A stretch of DNA of 64,000 nucleotides from CAIUGU01 sp040080215 (lineage in GTDB: Bacteria; Pseudomonadota; Gammaproteobacteria; Steroidobacterales; Steroidobacteraceae): positions 1-64,000 of the forward strand of contig JBEBIT010000001.1 of assembly GCA_040080215.1 (NCBI GenBank). Reading direction: 5' to 3'. Shown piece by piece: positions 17,058 to 25,783 of this stretch. The stretch's first letter is position 1. The number at the start of each line of letters is the position of its first letter. The notes beneath the pieces were generated by a model that was not told the DNA's origin, made no database searches, and saw only the letters and a program-made list of their open reading frames with translations. Position numbers and translations under genes: made by a program.

Positions 17058-17662
17058 TGTTGTTGTCGCCGATTGAAGGCCTGCTGAACCGGACGATTGC
17101 GGAATCGACAACCGCGGCCGCGCTGTGCCGCAAGCTCTCGGGACGCGTGCTCGCCTTGCACGTCACCGGCATGGACGTGTCGATCTTCTGCCGCTCGGAT
17201 GGCCAGAAGCTCGTGCTCTCGACTGCCCATGAAGGCGCAGCGGATGCCACGATTTCCGGCAGCCCGCTTGCGCTGTTCGGACTCGTGACCAAGCCACCCG
17301 AGTCGCAGATCCGCTCCGGCGTCGTGCGCATCGAAGGCGATGCCGAGGCGGCGCAGAGTTTCCAGAACCTGCTGAAGGCCGCACGGCCGGATGTTGAGGA
17401 AGAACTGTCACGCGTAGTCGGCGACGTGGCCGCGCACCAGATCGGCTCTTTCGCCCGCAGCGCACTCCGCTTCGGCCAGAAAGCCACGAGGACCTTAGGC
17501 CAGAACCTCACCGAGTACCTGCAGGAAGAAGGCCGCGACCTGCCGACCCGGATCGAGGTCAACGAATTCAGTTCCGGTGTCGATCGCATCCGTGACGATG
17601 TCGAACGCGCTGCCGCCCGGCTCGCGTTGCTCGAACGCCGCCTCAAGACCGTCACTACCTGA
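17057..17662 (+). CDS. ubiJ: Ubiquinone biosynthesis accessory factor UbiJ (SCP2 domain)
   Basis: A 201-residue protein with an SCP2-type lipid-binding domain at about 15-115 (VLALHVTGMDVSIFC, ISGSPLALFGL) and a C-terminal helical segment. UbiJ helps assemble the soluble Ubi enzyme complex and presents the hydrophobic intermediates. Its place between ubiE and ubiB, with a one-base overlap and a 6-base gap, is the conserved order and makes the assignment firm. Confidence 0.92.
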   Translation: MLLSPIEGLLNRTIAESTTAAALCRKLSGRVLALHVTGMDVSIFCRSDGQKLVLSTAHEGAADATISGSPLALFGLVTKPPESQIRSGVVRIEGDAEAAQSFQNLLKAARPDVEEELSRVVGDVAAHQIGSFARSALRFGQKATRTLGQNLTEYLQEEGRDLPTRIEVNEFSSGVDRIRDDVERAAARLALLERRLKTVTT

Positions 17663-17668
17663 CCCGCA

Positions 17669-19315
17669 ATGCGTCTTCGCGTCCTGTCCCGGTTGCTCAC
17701 CATCCAGCGCGTGCTCATCAAGCACGGCCTCGATGACATCATCCTGGCCACGCACCTGTTCCGGCCGCTGCGGTTCGCGTTCTACCTGTCGCCGGGCGCG
17801 TGGTTCCAGAGCGGCAAGGTCAAGGGGACGCGTGGCGAGCGCTTGCGAGGAGCGCTCGAGGAACTCGGCCCGATCTTCATGAAGTTCGGCCAGACGCTGT
17901 CGACGCGGCGCGATCTGCTGCCCACCGACATCGCCGATGAACTCGCCAAACTGCAGGACCGGGTGCCGCCCTTCCCCAGCGCCGTCGCGCGCAAGCTGGT
18001 GGAAGAGGCTTACGGCCAGCCGGTAGAAGAGGTTTTTGCGAGTTTCGATCAGAACCCGCTGGCTGCCGCCACCATCGCGCAGGTGCATGTCGCCAGGCTC
18101 AAGGAAGGCAGCGAAGTCATCGTGAAGATCGTCCGTCCGGGCATCCGCGCGCTGATCGACCGCGATATCGAGGTCATGCTGGCCCTGGCGGAACTTGCGC
18201 AGCAGTACTGGAGCGAGGGCCATCGGCTGCGCCCGGTCGAAGTCGTCCGCGAGTACGAAAAGACGATCCTCGACGAGCTCGACCTCATGCGCGAGGCAGC
18301 GAACGCCGCGCAGCTCAAGCGCAACTTCGCGACGTCGAAGCTGCTCTACGTGCCCGGCGTGTACTGGGACCTCTGCCGCAAGAACGTGATGGTGATGGAG
18401 CGCATCCACGGCACCATGATCAGCGACCTTGAGGAATTGCGCCGCCGCGGCACGAACTTCCAGCGGCTCGCCGAGAACGGCGTGGAGATCTTCTTCACGC
18501 AGGTGTTCCGCCATAATTTCTTTCATGCCGACATGCACCCCGGCAACGTGTTCGTGCAGATCGAGGATCCCGAGTTCCCGCGCTACGCTGCGGTCGACTT
18601 CGGCATCGTCGGCACGCTCGCCCCGCGCGACCAGCACTACCTCGCCGAGAACTTCATGGCGTTCTTCGACCGCGACTACCGGCGCGTGGCGCAGCTGCAT
18701 GTCGACTCGGGCTGGGTGCCCGCCCACACGCGCGTCGATGAGCTGGAATCCGCTGTGCGCACCGTGTGCGAGCCGATCTTCAACAAGCCGCTGAAGGAGA
18801 TTTCCTTTGGCCAGGTGCTGATCCGCCTGTTCGAGACGGCACAGCGCTTCGAGATGACCGTGCAGCCGCAGCTCATCCTGCTGCAGAAGACGCTGCTGCA
18901 GATCGAAGGCTTGGGCCGGCAGTTGTATCCTGAACTCGACCTGTGGAAGACGGCGCAGCCCGTACTCCGCGAGTGGATGAAGACACGGTATAGCGTGCGG
19001 GCCGTCGTGCAGAGCGTTCGCACCCAGCTGCCCGATCTGGTCGAGGCACTGAAGCTCACCCCGCAACTGGTGCAATCGACGATCCAGCGCGCCGCCGAAG
19101 GCCGCCTGCGCTTGCCGGTGCAAACCGACCATCTCGACGAGATGCGCCGCGAAGCCAAGGCCAGCGCCGACCGGCGCGATGCCACGATCCTGTCCGCGGC
19201 GGCCGGCCTCGGCGGCGTCCTGTGGTTCGCCCTCGTGCTCGAACCCAACTGGCCAGGGGTGGTGTTGTTCGCCGCGGCGATCGTGAACTACTGGTACTCG
19301 AGACGCCGCACTTGA
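17669..19315 (+). CDS. ubiB: UbiB, atypical kinase/ATPase of ubiquinone synthesis
   Basis: A 548-residue protein of the ABC1/ADCK/UbiB family, required for CoQ production. It shows the KxGQ motif (FMKFGQTLSTRRDLLP), the alanine-rich loop AAATIAQVHVA, the catalytic HADMHPGNVFV and the metal-binding VDFGIVG. Two C-terminal transmembrane helices (about 505-540) anchor it. It closes the ubiE-ubiJ-ubiB operon. Confidence 0.97.
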   Translation: MRLRVLSRLLTIQRVLIKHGLDDIILATHLFRPLRFAFYLSPGAWFQSGKVKGTRGERLRGALEELGPIFMKFGQTLSTRRDLLPTDIADELAKLQDRVPPFPSAVARKLVEEAYGQPVEEVFASFDQNPLAAATIAQVHVARLKEGSEVIVKIVRPGIRALIDRDIEVMLALAELAQQYWSEGHRLRPVEVVREYEKTILDELDLMREAANAAQLKRNFATSKLLYVPGVYWDLCRKNVMVMERIHGTMISDLEELRRRGTNFQRLAENGVEIFFTQVFRHNFFHADMHPGNVFVQIEDPEFPRYAAVDFGIVGTLAPRDQHYLAENFMAFFDRDYRRVAQLHVDSGWVPAHTRVDELESAVRTVCEPIFNKPLKEISFGQVLIRLFETAQRFEMTVQPQLILLQKTLLQIEGLGRQLYPELDLWKTAQPVLREWMKTRYSVRAVVQSVRTQLPDLVEALKLTPQLVQSTIQRAAEGRLRLPVQTDHLDEMRREAKASADRRDATILSAAAGLGGVLWFALVLEPNWPGVVLFAAAIVNYWYSRRRT

Positions 19316-19334
19316 CCCGGTCCCGGGTGCATCG

Positions 19335-20207
19335 ATGACCGTCTGGCCGTTGCTCGCGATCGGCGCCGCCGGCCTTCAGGTCGTGCGCAACGCCTCGCAG
19401 CGCTCGCTCACCGAGCGACTCGGCCTGTGGGGCGCCACGTACATCCGCTTTCTGTACGGCCTGCCGTTCGCGCTGATCTGGTCGGCCGTCATCCTGCACC
19501 TCTACGGCCCGAGCGGGTCACCTTCCTGGGCCTTCATGGGCTGGGTGTTCCTCGGCGCAACGACGCAGATCGCGGGAACGGCTGCGCTGATCATCGCGAT
19601 GCGCACGCGGGCTTTCGCCGTCACCACCGCCCTGCTGAAGACGGAAGTCCTGGGCTCTGCCGTCATTGGGTTCTTCCTGATCGGTGACCGGCTGTCCGCC
19701 GGCGACTGGCTGGGCGCCTCCATCGGTACTGTCGGCGTGCTCTTGATGGCACACGTCAGCGTGGACCGCAGCGCGTTGTCCGCTGCCTTCGCCGGCGCAG
19801 GCTCCGGGATCCTGTTTGCGTTTACGGCAGTGGGCTATCGCGCTGCCGCGTTGGCATGGGGAGGAGAACCGTGGATCGGCGCGGCGGCAGCGCTCTCGTC
19901 GACGCTCACGCTGCAGACGCTCATGGGCGGCGTGTTCATGTTCTTCCACGATCGGGTGGCCTTGCGCGGGGTGATCACGGCATGGCGTCCCTCCCTGATT
20001 CCGGGCGGCGCGGGATCCATTTCCTCCGCGCTGTTGCTGACGGCCTTCGCCACCGGTCCTTCGGTCGCCGCAGTGAAGACCGTACAGCTCGTCGATGTAC
20101 TGATCGCCTGGGCCGTGTCGCGACACATGTTCCGCGAGAAGGTCGCGCCTTGGGAAATTGCCGGCGCCGTTCTCGTCGTCATCGGGGCAACGGCTGTATT
20201 GCTCTAG
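19335..20207 (+). CDS. EamA/DMT-family transporter
   Basis: A 290-residue membrane protein with about ten transmembrane helices in two repeated EamA halves (about 1-135 and 145-290). The typical motif near the end of each repeat is visible (FAVTTALLKTEVLGSAVIG in the first; TVQLVDVLIAWAV in the second). The substrate is unknown. It starts 20 bases after ubiB and is probably cotranscribed. Its stop shares the palindrome CTAG with the stop of the opposing thioesterase-like gene. Confidence 0.85.
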   Translation: MTVWPLLAIGAAGLQVVRNASQRSLTERLGLWGATYIRFLYGLPFALIWSAVILHLYGPSGSPSWAFMGWVFLGATTQIAGTAALIIAMRTRAFAVTTALLKTEVLGSAVIGFFLIGDRLSAGDWLGASIGTVGVLLMAHVSVDRSALSAAFAGAGSGILFAFTAVGYRAAALAWGGEPWIGAAAALSSTLTLQTLMGGVFMFFHDRVALRGVITAWRPSLIPGGAGSISSALLLTAFATGPSVAAVKTVQLVDVLIAWAVSRHMFREKVAPWEIAGAVLVVIGATAVLL

Positions 20208-20932
20208 GGTTTGAGCAACTCAATCCACGTCGCGTGGCCGAAGGCGCAGAGTTCACCGTCTTCGTCGAACAGCGCGGTGCCGGCGCGATACTTGCGGCCG
20301 TCGACGGAGATCTTCCACCCGGTGACGACGCAGGGTTCATCCACATGGACGAGGCGACTGACGTGCACGGCGAACTCGCCCAGCAGTGCGGGACGACCAT
20401 AGGGAATGGCTGCGAAGGCACCGGGGCAATCGAGTGCGGCCCAGACGAACTCCGGTTTCACCTTGCCGTTCTCGTCACCTAGCGTCGCATCCGGCAACCA
20501 AGGTGCCGCGACGATGTCCCTGCCCGGAACCGCAGAGGCAAAGATCCGCAAGCCGTCGCCGCGATGCCGCTCGGGGCCGCAGACGAAGCAGGTGGGATAC
20601 AGGTTGTTCTGGAAGCCCGCGTAGTGCTTCGATGCGGCCAGGGCATCGAGGTACGTCGGCGGATTGGGAACATCGACGACTACCTCGGTCTTGAAAACCG
20701 TCGCAATCACCTCTTCGCCATTCAGCACCTGCCACTGATCCTGCCAGGCCTCGCTTTGCAGGCGGCGGATGGCGAGCGGGACACCGAGTGGCAGCGGCTT
20801 GTGCAGACGGATCTTGACCTGCTCGCCGATGAGGCTCGCGATGACTCCGCAGACGTAGCCGCCGTTGCCGGAATCGCGCGGCCCGTTGAAGCGGGAATCG
20901 ATGACGAACGAAGTATCCGGTGAGGCCATCAT
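20204..20932 (-). CDS. Hotdog-fold thioesterase-superfamily protein
   Basis: A 242-residue protein with two hotdog-like halves. Visible landmarks are the N-terminal SRFNGPRDSGNGGYVCGVIA, a short CFVCG motif near residue 115 and ALDCPGAFAAIPYG in the second half. This resembles uncharacterised acyl-CoA thioesterase-like proteins of actinobacteria and proteobacteria. No catalytic residues can be assigned with confidence. The start is the first of two consecutive ATG codons; it lies 5 bases from the stop of the upstream DUF2007 gene, so the two are likely cotranscribed. Confidence 0.7.
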   Translation of the reverse strand: MMASPDTSFVIDSRFNGPRDSGNGGYVCGVIASLIGEQVKIRLHKPLPLGVPLAIRRLQSEAWQDQWQVLNGEEVIATVFKTEVVVDVPNPPTYLDALAASKHYAGFQNNLYPTCFVCGPERHRGDGLRIFASAVPGRDIVAAPWLPDATLGDENGKVKPEFVWAALDCPGAFAAIPYGRPALLGEFAVHVSRLVHVDEPCVVTGWKISVDGRKYRAGTALFDEDGELCAFGHATWIELLKP

Positions 20933-20936
20933 GATC

Positions 20937-21245
20937 TCAATCTCGTGGCGGGCTGCAGTGCCAGCAGTCCGAGAACTGCCCCTCAATGGTCTCGCCGCAC
21001 GCGGGGCATGTCCAGTCGTCTGCCTTCTGGCCCGGACGCAGTTCGCCATCGATCAATCCTTTCGCGGCCAGGGCATCGCGTTCGTTCTCGAGCCAGAGCT
21101 CCGGCCAGCAATCGACGAACGGAATCTCCCCCAAGGCGCCCATCAGCCGGTCGTTGCGGATCTGGCAGGCGATCCCCGACGCCTGCAACACGTTGCGCAG
21201 GTGCGCGATCTCGATCAGGGACTCGGCAGTGTGGATCTTGCGCAT
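20937..21245 (-). CDS. DUF2007 domain protein with C-terminal zinc ribbon
   Basis: A 102-residue protein. Residues 1-70 are a DUF2007 (PII-like signal-transducing) domain beginning RKIHTAESLIEIAHLRNVL. The C-terminal 25 residues carry CPAC and CWHC, two CxxC knuckles that should bind zinc. Function is unknown. It lies between the DedA gene (19-base gap) and the thioesterase-like gene (4-base gap) on the same strand. Confidence 0.78.
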   Translation of the reverse strand: MRKIHTAESLIEIAHLRNVLQASGIACQIRNDRLMGALGEIPFVDCWPELWLENERDALAAKGLIDGELRPGQKADDWTCPACGETIEGQFSDCWHCSPPRD

Positions 21246-21264
21246 CTGGGGCCGGTCCGCTTCA

Positions 21265-21909
21265 TCAGGCGGAACGACGGGACTGCAGCAGTCCCCAAGC
21301 CAGCGGCAGCAGGGAGATCACGATGATGGCGATCGTCACGACGCCAAAATTATTCTTGATCAGCGGCACATTGCCGAACAGGAAGCCGCCCCAGATGAAC
21401 AGCGACACCCAGGCAACGGCGCCGCCCAGATTGTAGGCCGAGAACGTCGACTGCTTCATGTGACCGATGCCGGCCACGAACGGCGCGAACGTGCGGATGA
21501 TCGGCAGGAAACGGGACAGCACTATGGTCTTGCCTCCATGCTTGTCGTAGAACGCCTGCGTCTTGAACAGGTATTCGCGCTTCAACCCCGGGATCTTGCC
21601 GGTGAATGCGCGGGGTCCGATGTAGTGGCCGATCCGGTAGTTGAGTTCATTGCCCAGAATCGCCGCGATAATCAGCATCAGCCAGAGAAAGACCGGGTTC
21701 AGCGTGCCGCTCTGGTCAACGGCTGCCAGCGCGCCTACGGCAAACAGCAGCGAATCGCCCGGCAGGAACGGCGTGACGACGAAGCCCGTCTCCGCGAACA
21801 CGATCAGGAACAGGATGCCGTACACCCAGTACTGATACATCGCCACCAGATCGGTGAGGTGCCGATCGAGGTGCAGGATGAAGTCGACGAACCAGGTGAC
21901 GAGCGCCAT
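21265..21909 (-). CDS. DedA family inner-membrane protein
   Basis: A 214-residue polytopic membrane protein of the DedA/SNARE-associated superfamily. It has the conserved re-entrant segment ETGFVVTPFLPGDSLLF and the arginine motif RFLPIIRTFAPFVAGIG. Members act as lipid (undecaprenyl-phosphate or phospholipid) flippases or are needed for membrane homeostasis. Which lipid applies here is unknown. It lies 9 bases after the EF-hand gene. Confidence 0.9.
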   Translation of the reverse strand: MALVTWFVDFILHLDRHLTDLVAMYQYWVYGILFLIVFAETGFVVTPFLPGDSLLFAVGALAAVDQSGTLNPVFLWLMLIIAAILGNELNYRIGHYIGPRAFTGKIPGLKREYLFKTQAFYDKHGGKTIVLSRFLPIIRTFAPFVAGIGHMKQSTFSAYNLGGAVAWVSLFIWGGFLFGNVPLIKNNFGVVTIAIIVISLLPLAWGLLQSRRSA

Positions 21910-21918
21910 GGTGGAGCG

Positions 21919-22146
21919 TTACTTCGAGGTCCACCAGGCGACGAACTCATCGAAACTGATCGAGCCGTTGCCGTTCTTGTCAATCTCGTAGAAGCCCATC
22001 AGCGCCTCGTCCGGCGCGACGTCGGAGTCGAGGTCCGTCAGGAATTCGCAGAACTCCTCGAATGTAATCCGGCCGTCTTCGTTTGCGTCGTTGAAGGCGA
22101 AGTCCTCTCGCAGTTCGTCGAGCTTTTCCTTGGAGAGTCTGGCCAT
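21919..22146 (-). CDS. Small EF-hand calcium-binding protein
   Basis: A 75-residue soluble protein that is almost entirely two EF-hands. Loop 1 is DANEDGRITFEE (20-31) and loop 2 is DKNGNGSISFDE (56-67). Both have acidic or Asn residues at positions 1, 3 and 5, Gly at 6 and Glu at 12, so both should bind calcium. There is no signal peptide, so a cytoplasmic sensor or buffer is implied. The ATG has AGAGGAT 7 bases upstream; a much longer in-frame extension lacks such a site. It lies downstream of trpA on the same strand. Confidence 0.85.
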   Translation of the reverse strand: MARLSKEKLDELREDFAFNDANEDGRITFEEFCEFLTDLDSDVAPDEALMGFYEIDKNGNGSISFDEFVAWWTSK

Positions 22147-22195
22147 GTCTTTATCCTCTGTGAATTCTTGCAAAGCGAACGGCGCCGAACGCCCG

Positions 22196-22969
22196 TTACG
22201 CGGACTTGAGGCCGCGCAGGAACGCGGCAGGGTCTTCACCCCGCTCCAGCACTTCCACGAGTGCGGAGCCCACGACGACGCCGTCGACCGACGGCCCCAT
22301 GCGCTCAACCTGCTCGCGCGACCGGATGCCGAAGCCGGCGCATACGGGGATCGGGGAGACAGCCTTCACGCGCTGCATGTACTCGACGACTTCCTCGGGC
22401 ACGGCGACGTTCTTGCCAGTGGTCCCGGTCATGGTGACAGCGTACACGAAGCCCTGGCTCGCCTTGCAGAGCATTGCGAGCCTTTCGGGTGGCGTTACCG
22501 GCGTCACGAGCTGTACGAGGGCAAGCCCCACGGGCTCAAGCGCCGCGCGCATGTCGGCACTTTCTTCAAAAGGCAGGTCCGGGATGATGAATCCGGACAC
22601 ACCGGCCTTGGCCGCCGCCTGCGGCAGCTCGTCGAGTCCGAACGCGAGCAGCGGGTTCAGGTAGCTCATCAGCAGGATCGGCGCCTTGGGCTTTGGCGTT
22701 TGCGCCGAGAGCTCGGCCAGGATCCACTTTAGCGTCGTACCCGCGGCCAGTGCTGCGCGGCTCGACCGCTGGATGGTCGTGCCGTCCGCCATCGGGTCGG
22801 TGAACGGAACACCAATCTCGACCACGTCTGCCGCATCGGCCACGGCATGCAGGTGCTTCGCGAACGAAGCGCGATCCGGAAAGCCGCCCGTCATGAAGGC
22901 CACGATGGCCGGCTGACCCTTGGCACGAGCCGCACTGATCGCGGCACTGATGGTATCGCGCGGCCGCAT
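22196..22969 (-). CDS. trpA: Tryptophan synthase alpha subunit
   Basis: Cleaves indole-3-glycerol phosphate to indole and glyceraldehyde 3-phosphate. It has 257 residues from this ATG. The catalytic acids are E51 (VVEIGVPFTDP) and D62 (MADG). FVYAVTMTGTTG and CAGFGIRS are typical. A GTG one codon upstream would create a GTGA overlap with trpB, and either start couples the two genes. It is the final trp gene; the EF-hand gene follows after 49 bases. Confidence 0.97.
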   Translation of the reverse strand: MRPRDTISAAISAARAKGQPAIVAFMTGGFPDRASFAKHLHAVADAADVVEIGVPFTDPMADGTTIQRSSRAALAAGTTLKWILAELSAQTPKPKAPILLMSYLNPLLAFGLDELPQAAAKAGVSGFIIPDLPFEESADMRAALEPVGLALVQLVTPVTPPERLAMLCKASQGFVYAVTMTGTTGKNVAVPEEVVEYMQRVKAVSPIPVCAGFGIRSREQVERMGPSVDGVVVGSALVEVLERGEDPAAFLRGLKSA

Positions 22970-24213
22970 CACAGCATTCCCTTCAAGAGTGTACGTTGCA
23001 ACGTAGGCATGTCTTTATCGCCTCGGCCCGACAACCCGATCAGCACCCGCTTGCCGGGATTCTGCTTCGCCCACCGCTTGGCGCCTGCGAAGGCGTGCGA
23101 CGACTCAATGGCGGGAAGAATGCCTTCCGCGGCACACACCTCGGCGAGGGCATCAAGCGCTTCTTCGTCGGTGGCCGCTTCATAGCGCACACGACCGATG
23201 GTTTGCAGCAATGCGTGCTCTGGACCGACGCCCGGATAGTCGAGACCGGCGGACACGGAATGCGTTTCCTGGATCTGCCCGTCGTCATCCTGCAGCAGCA
23301 ACGAGTAGCAACCCTGCAGGACGCCCGGCTTGCCGTACGCGAGTGACGCTGCGTTCTGGCCGAGCCCGGTGCCTAAGCCACCCGCTTCAAGACCCAGCAA
23401 CTGCACCGAGCGGTCCTTGACGAACGGATGGAACAGGCCGATGGCGTTCGAGCCACCGCCGACGCAGGCAATTGCGATATCGGGCAACGCGCCAGTCGCC
23501 TTCAGCATCTGCTCGCGCGCTTCGCGGCCGATCACCGATTGCAGCTCGCGGACAATGTAGGGATACGGGTGCGGGCCGATGGCCGAGCCGAGGCAGTAAT
23601 ACGTGCCGTTCGGGTCGGAGACCCAGTCGCGGAGCGCCTCGTCGACGGCGGCACGCAATGTCTTGTCGCCGCTCGTCACTGGCATCACCGTGGCACCGAG
23701 CAGTTTCATGCGGCCGACGTTAGGGGCCTGCCGCTCCATGTCGACTGCGCCCATGTAGACGACGCAAGGCAGTCCTACGCGCGCACAGGCCGCAGCCGAC
23801 GCGACGCCATGCTGGCCAGCGCCAGTTTCAGCAATCACGCGCTTGGCACCAAGGCGCTTTGCGAGCAGCACCTGGCCGATCGAGTTGTTGATCTTGTGCG
23901 CACCGGTGTGCGCGAGGTCTTCACGCTTGAGCCAGATCTCGGCGCCCCAACGACGCGACAGCTCGCGCGCATGCGTGAGGGCCGTCGGCCGGCCCACCCA
24001 CGACGACAGTTCGGCATGGAATTCCTTCAGGAAATCCGGATCACGGAGGTACCGCTTCACGCCGGCTTCGAGTCGTTCGAGCGCCGGTACGAGCGTTTCG
24101 GGTACGTAACGTCCGCCGAACGGGCCGAAGCGGCCGTGCTCATCCGGGTACATGTCGTTCATCACGTTGGCCATCAGCGCCGCGGTGTCCAAACCCTTGA
24201 GGTCAGCTCTCAT
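22969..24213 (-). CDS. trpB: Tryptophan synthase beta subunit
   Basis: PLP enzyme that condenses indole with serine, 414 residues. The PLP lysine is K107 in HTGAHKINNS, and the phosphate cradle is GGGSNAIG. The N-terminal GRFGPFGGRYVPETL is diagnostic of TrpB1. The ATG at 24213 is preceded by GAG-rich sequence and gives the usual family length; the open frame upstream belongs to noncoding overlap with trpF. It overlaps trpA. Confidence 0.98.
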   Translation of the reverse strand: MRADLKGLDTAALMANVMNDMYPDEHGRFGPFGGRYVPETLVPALERLEAGVKRYLRDPDFLKEFHAELSSWVGRPTALTHARELSRRWGAEIWLKREDLAHTGAHKINNSIGQVLLAKRLGAKRVIAETGAGQHGVASAAACARVGLPCVVYMGAVDMERQAPNVGRMKLLGATVMPVTSGDKTLRAAVDEALRDWVSDPNGTYYCLGSAIGPHPYPYIVRELQSVIGREAREQMLKATGALPDIAIACVGGGSNAIGLFHPFVKDRSVQLLGLEAGGLGTGLGQNAASLAYGKPGVLQGCYSLLLQDDDGQIQETHSVSAGLDYPGVGPEHALLQTIGRVRYEAATDEEALDALAEVCAAEGILPAIESSHAFAGAKRWAKQNPGKRVLIGLSGRGDKDMPTLQRTLLKGML

Positions 24214-24241
24214 CTCGGCTCTCTCGCTAGTCGTATTCCGT

Positions 24242-24895
24242 TCATTGTTCAGCGCCGGGCCCGCGGCGTTGCTGCCGCGCTGCCCGGACAAATTCTGCAA
24301 TCCGCGCGGGGTCTTTGATGCCGGGCGACTGCTCGACCCCACTGCTGACATCGACACCGAAAGGCGCGACGACACGGATCGCTTCGGCCACATTCGCAGG
24401 CGTCAGCCCTCCCGCCAGAATCACTTCGCATCGGCGAGCGAGGGTGAGCGCACTCGACCAGTCCGCCGTGGTGCCCGTGCCGCTGACCGGACCTTCGAAC
24501 AGGACCCGCTTTGGCAGGGGATTCGGCAAGTGGCCGCCACTGCGGAGGACCGGCAGCACGGTCATACCCGGCGGAACAGTCAGTCCCGCAAAGTCCTCGT
24601 GGTCAGTCTGCACGATATCGGGCCGGAACATGCCCAATACCGCATCGAGCTCCGCCTGTGACGGATGCAGGAAGACAGCCACTTTGAGGATGGCCTTCGG
24701 CACCCTCGCCGCAAGTCGCGCAGCGTCCGCAGGGGTGACATAGCGCTTCGATCGGGGAAAGAAGACAAAGCCCACCGCATCCACGTCCGCTGCCACCGCC
24801 GCGTCGACCCCTTCGACGGTTGTCATGCCGCACACCTTCACCCACAACGGAGCGGGTGTGACGACATGCTGATGACTCCGGGGCGGCAGCGACAT
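24242..24895 (-). CDS. trpF: Phosphoribosylanthranilate isomerase
   Basis: Third step of tryptophan synthesis, 217 residues. The catalytic cysteine is in VKVCGMTTVEG and the general-acid aspartate in FGVDVSSGVE. FFPRSKRYV and LAGGLTPANV are family motifs. The ATG lies only 4 bases after the trpC stop. It is separate from trpC, unlike the fused TrpC-TrpF of enterobacteria. Confidence 0.95.
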   Translation of the reverse strand: MSLPPRSHQHVVTPAPLWVKVCGMTTVEGVDAAVAADVDAVGFVFFPRSKRYVTPADAARLAARVPKAILKVAVFLHPSQAELDAVLGMFRPDIVQTDHEDFAGLTVPPGMTVLPVLRSGGHLPNPLPKRVLFEGPVSGTGTTADWSSALTLARRCEVILAGGLTPANVAEAIRVVAPFGVDVSSGVEQSPGIKDPARIAEFVRAARQQRRGPGAEQ

Positions 24896-24899
24896 GGCG

Positions 24900-25748
24900 T
24901 CAGGGCTTCGCCGCTCGACGCGCGAGAGCGCGCTCGCGGCCGGCCACGAGCAGTTCGCTCGCGAGTTCACGCGGACGATCGGAATTCATCAGCGAACTGC
25001 CGACCAGCGCCATCGTGTAGCCCTGATCGACAACACGCCGCACATCATCGGCATTGGCGACGCCGCTTTCCGCGACTTTCGGATAGCCGTTCGGCAGCAG
25101 GTCGGCGACTTCACCCAATCGCGCGAGATCGACCGATAGCGTCTCAAGATCGCGGCAGTTCACGCCGACGAGCAGTTGCTCCTCGCGGCCCTGCCGGGTC
25201 TTGAGGATGTCCTTCGTCACCGCGAGATCAGCGGCGTCGAACGCCTCGATCAGCACGAACATCTTCAGTATCGCCGCGCAGTCTAGCATCTCGGTGATCC
25301 GGCCGGGATCCAGCATGCGCACGATGACGAGCACACCACCCGCACCCGCCGCGCGGCCCTCCATTACCTGATACGGATCGACCAGAAAATCCTTGCGCAT
25401 GACTGGCACATTGAGCGGCGTCAACACGCGAACGGCTTGCGCGAGATGCGCAAGGCTGCCACCGAACCGCTTCGGCTCGGTGAGTACGGACACCGCAGCC
25501 GCGCCCCCCTGACCGTAAGCCGCTACGCGACTCTCCACGTCCGTCGTTTTCGAGGAGAGATCGCCCGCGGACGGTGAATGCAGCTTGCACTCGGCAATCA
25601 GGTCAAAGCCTTCGTGCGACAGCGTGAGGCGCGGAGCGGGCGCCATATCGATGACGCGGCTCCACAACGCCTGCTCGGTTTCATGGGCGCGCGCCGCCTC
25701 AAGCCTTGCGAGGCTGGTCTGCGTCATCTCTGTAAGTAGACCGGACAT
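24900..25748 (-). CDS. trpC: Indole-3-glycerol phosphate synthase
   Basis: Fourth step of the pathway, 282 residues in a TIM barrel. The substrate-binding and catalytic lysines lie in IAECKLHSPSAGDL and VMRKDFLVDPYQV. Later motifs are VGVNCRDLETL and AESGVANADD. The starting ATG has AAGAG upstream; an ATG 21 bases further in is an alternative. It follows trpD after 35 bases. Confidence 0.97.
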   Translation of the reverse strand: MSGLLTEMTQTSLARLEAARAHETEQALWSRVIDMAPAPRLTLSHEGFDLIAECKLHSPSAGDLSSKTTDVESRVAAYGQGGAAAVSVLTEPKRFGGSLAHLAQAVRVLTPLNVPVMRKDFLVDPYQVMEGRAAGAGGVLVIVRMLDPGRITEMLDCAAILKMFVLIEAFDAADLAVTKDILKTRQGREEQLLVGVNCRDLETLSVDLARLGEVADLLPNGYPKVAESGVANADDVRRVVDQGYTMALVGSSLMNSDRPRELASELLVAGRERALARRAAKP

Positions 25749-25783
25749 GGGGTAGCTCTTGGAGGCTTGTGGCTCTGCGTGGA

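Noticed and set aside
17495..19132. A 545-codon minus-strand frame opposite ubiJ and ubiB
   Set aside because: UbiJ and UbiB are certain on the plus strand. The opposite frame shows no recognisable motif.
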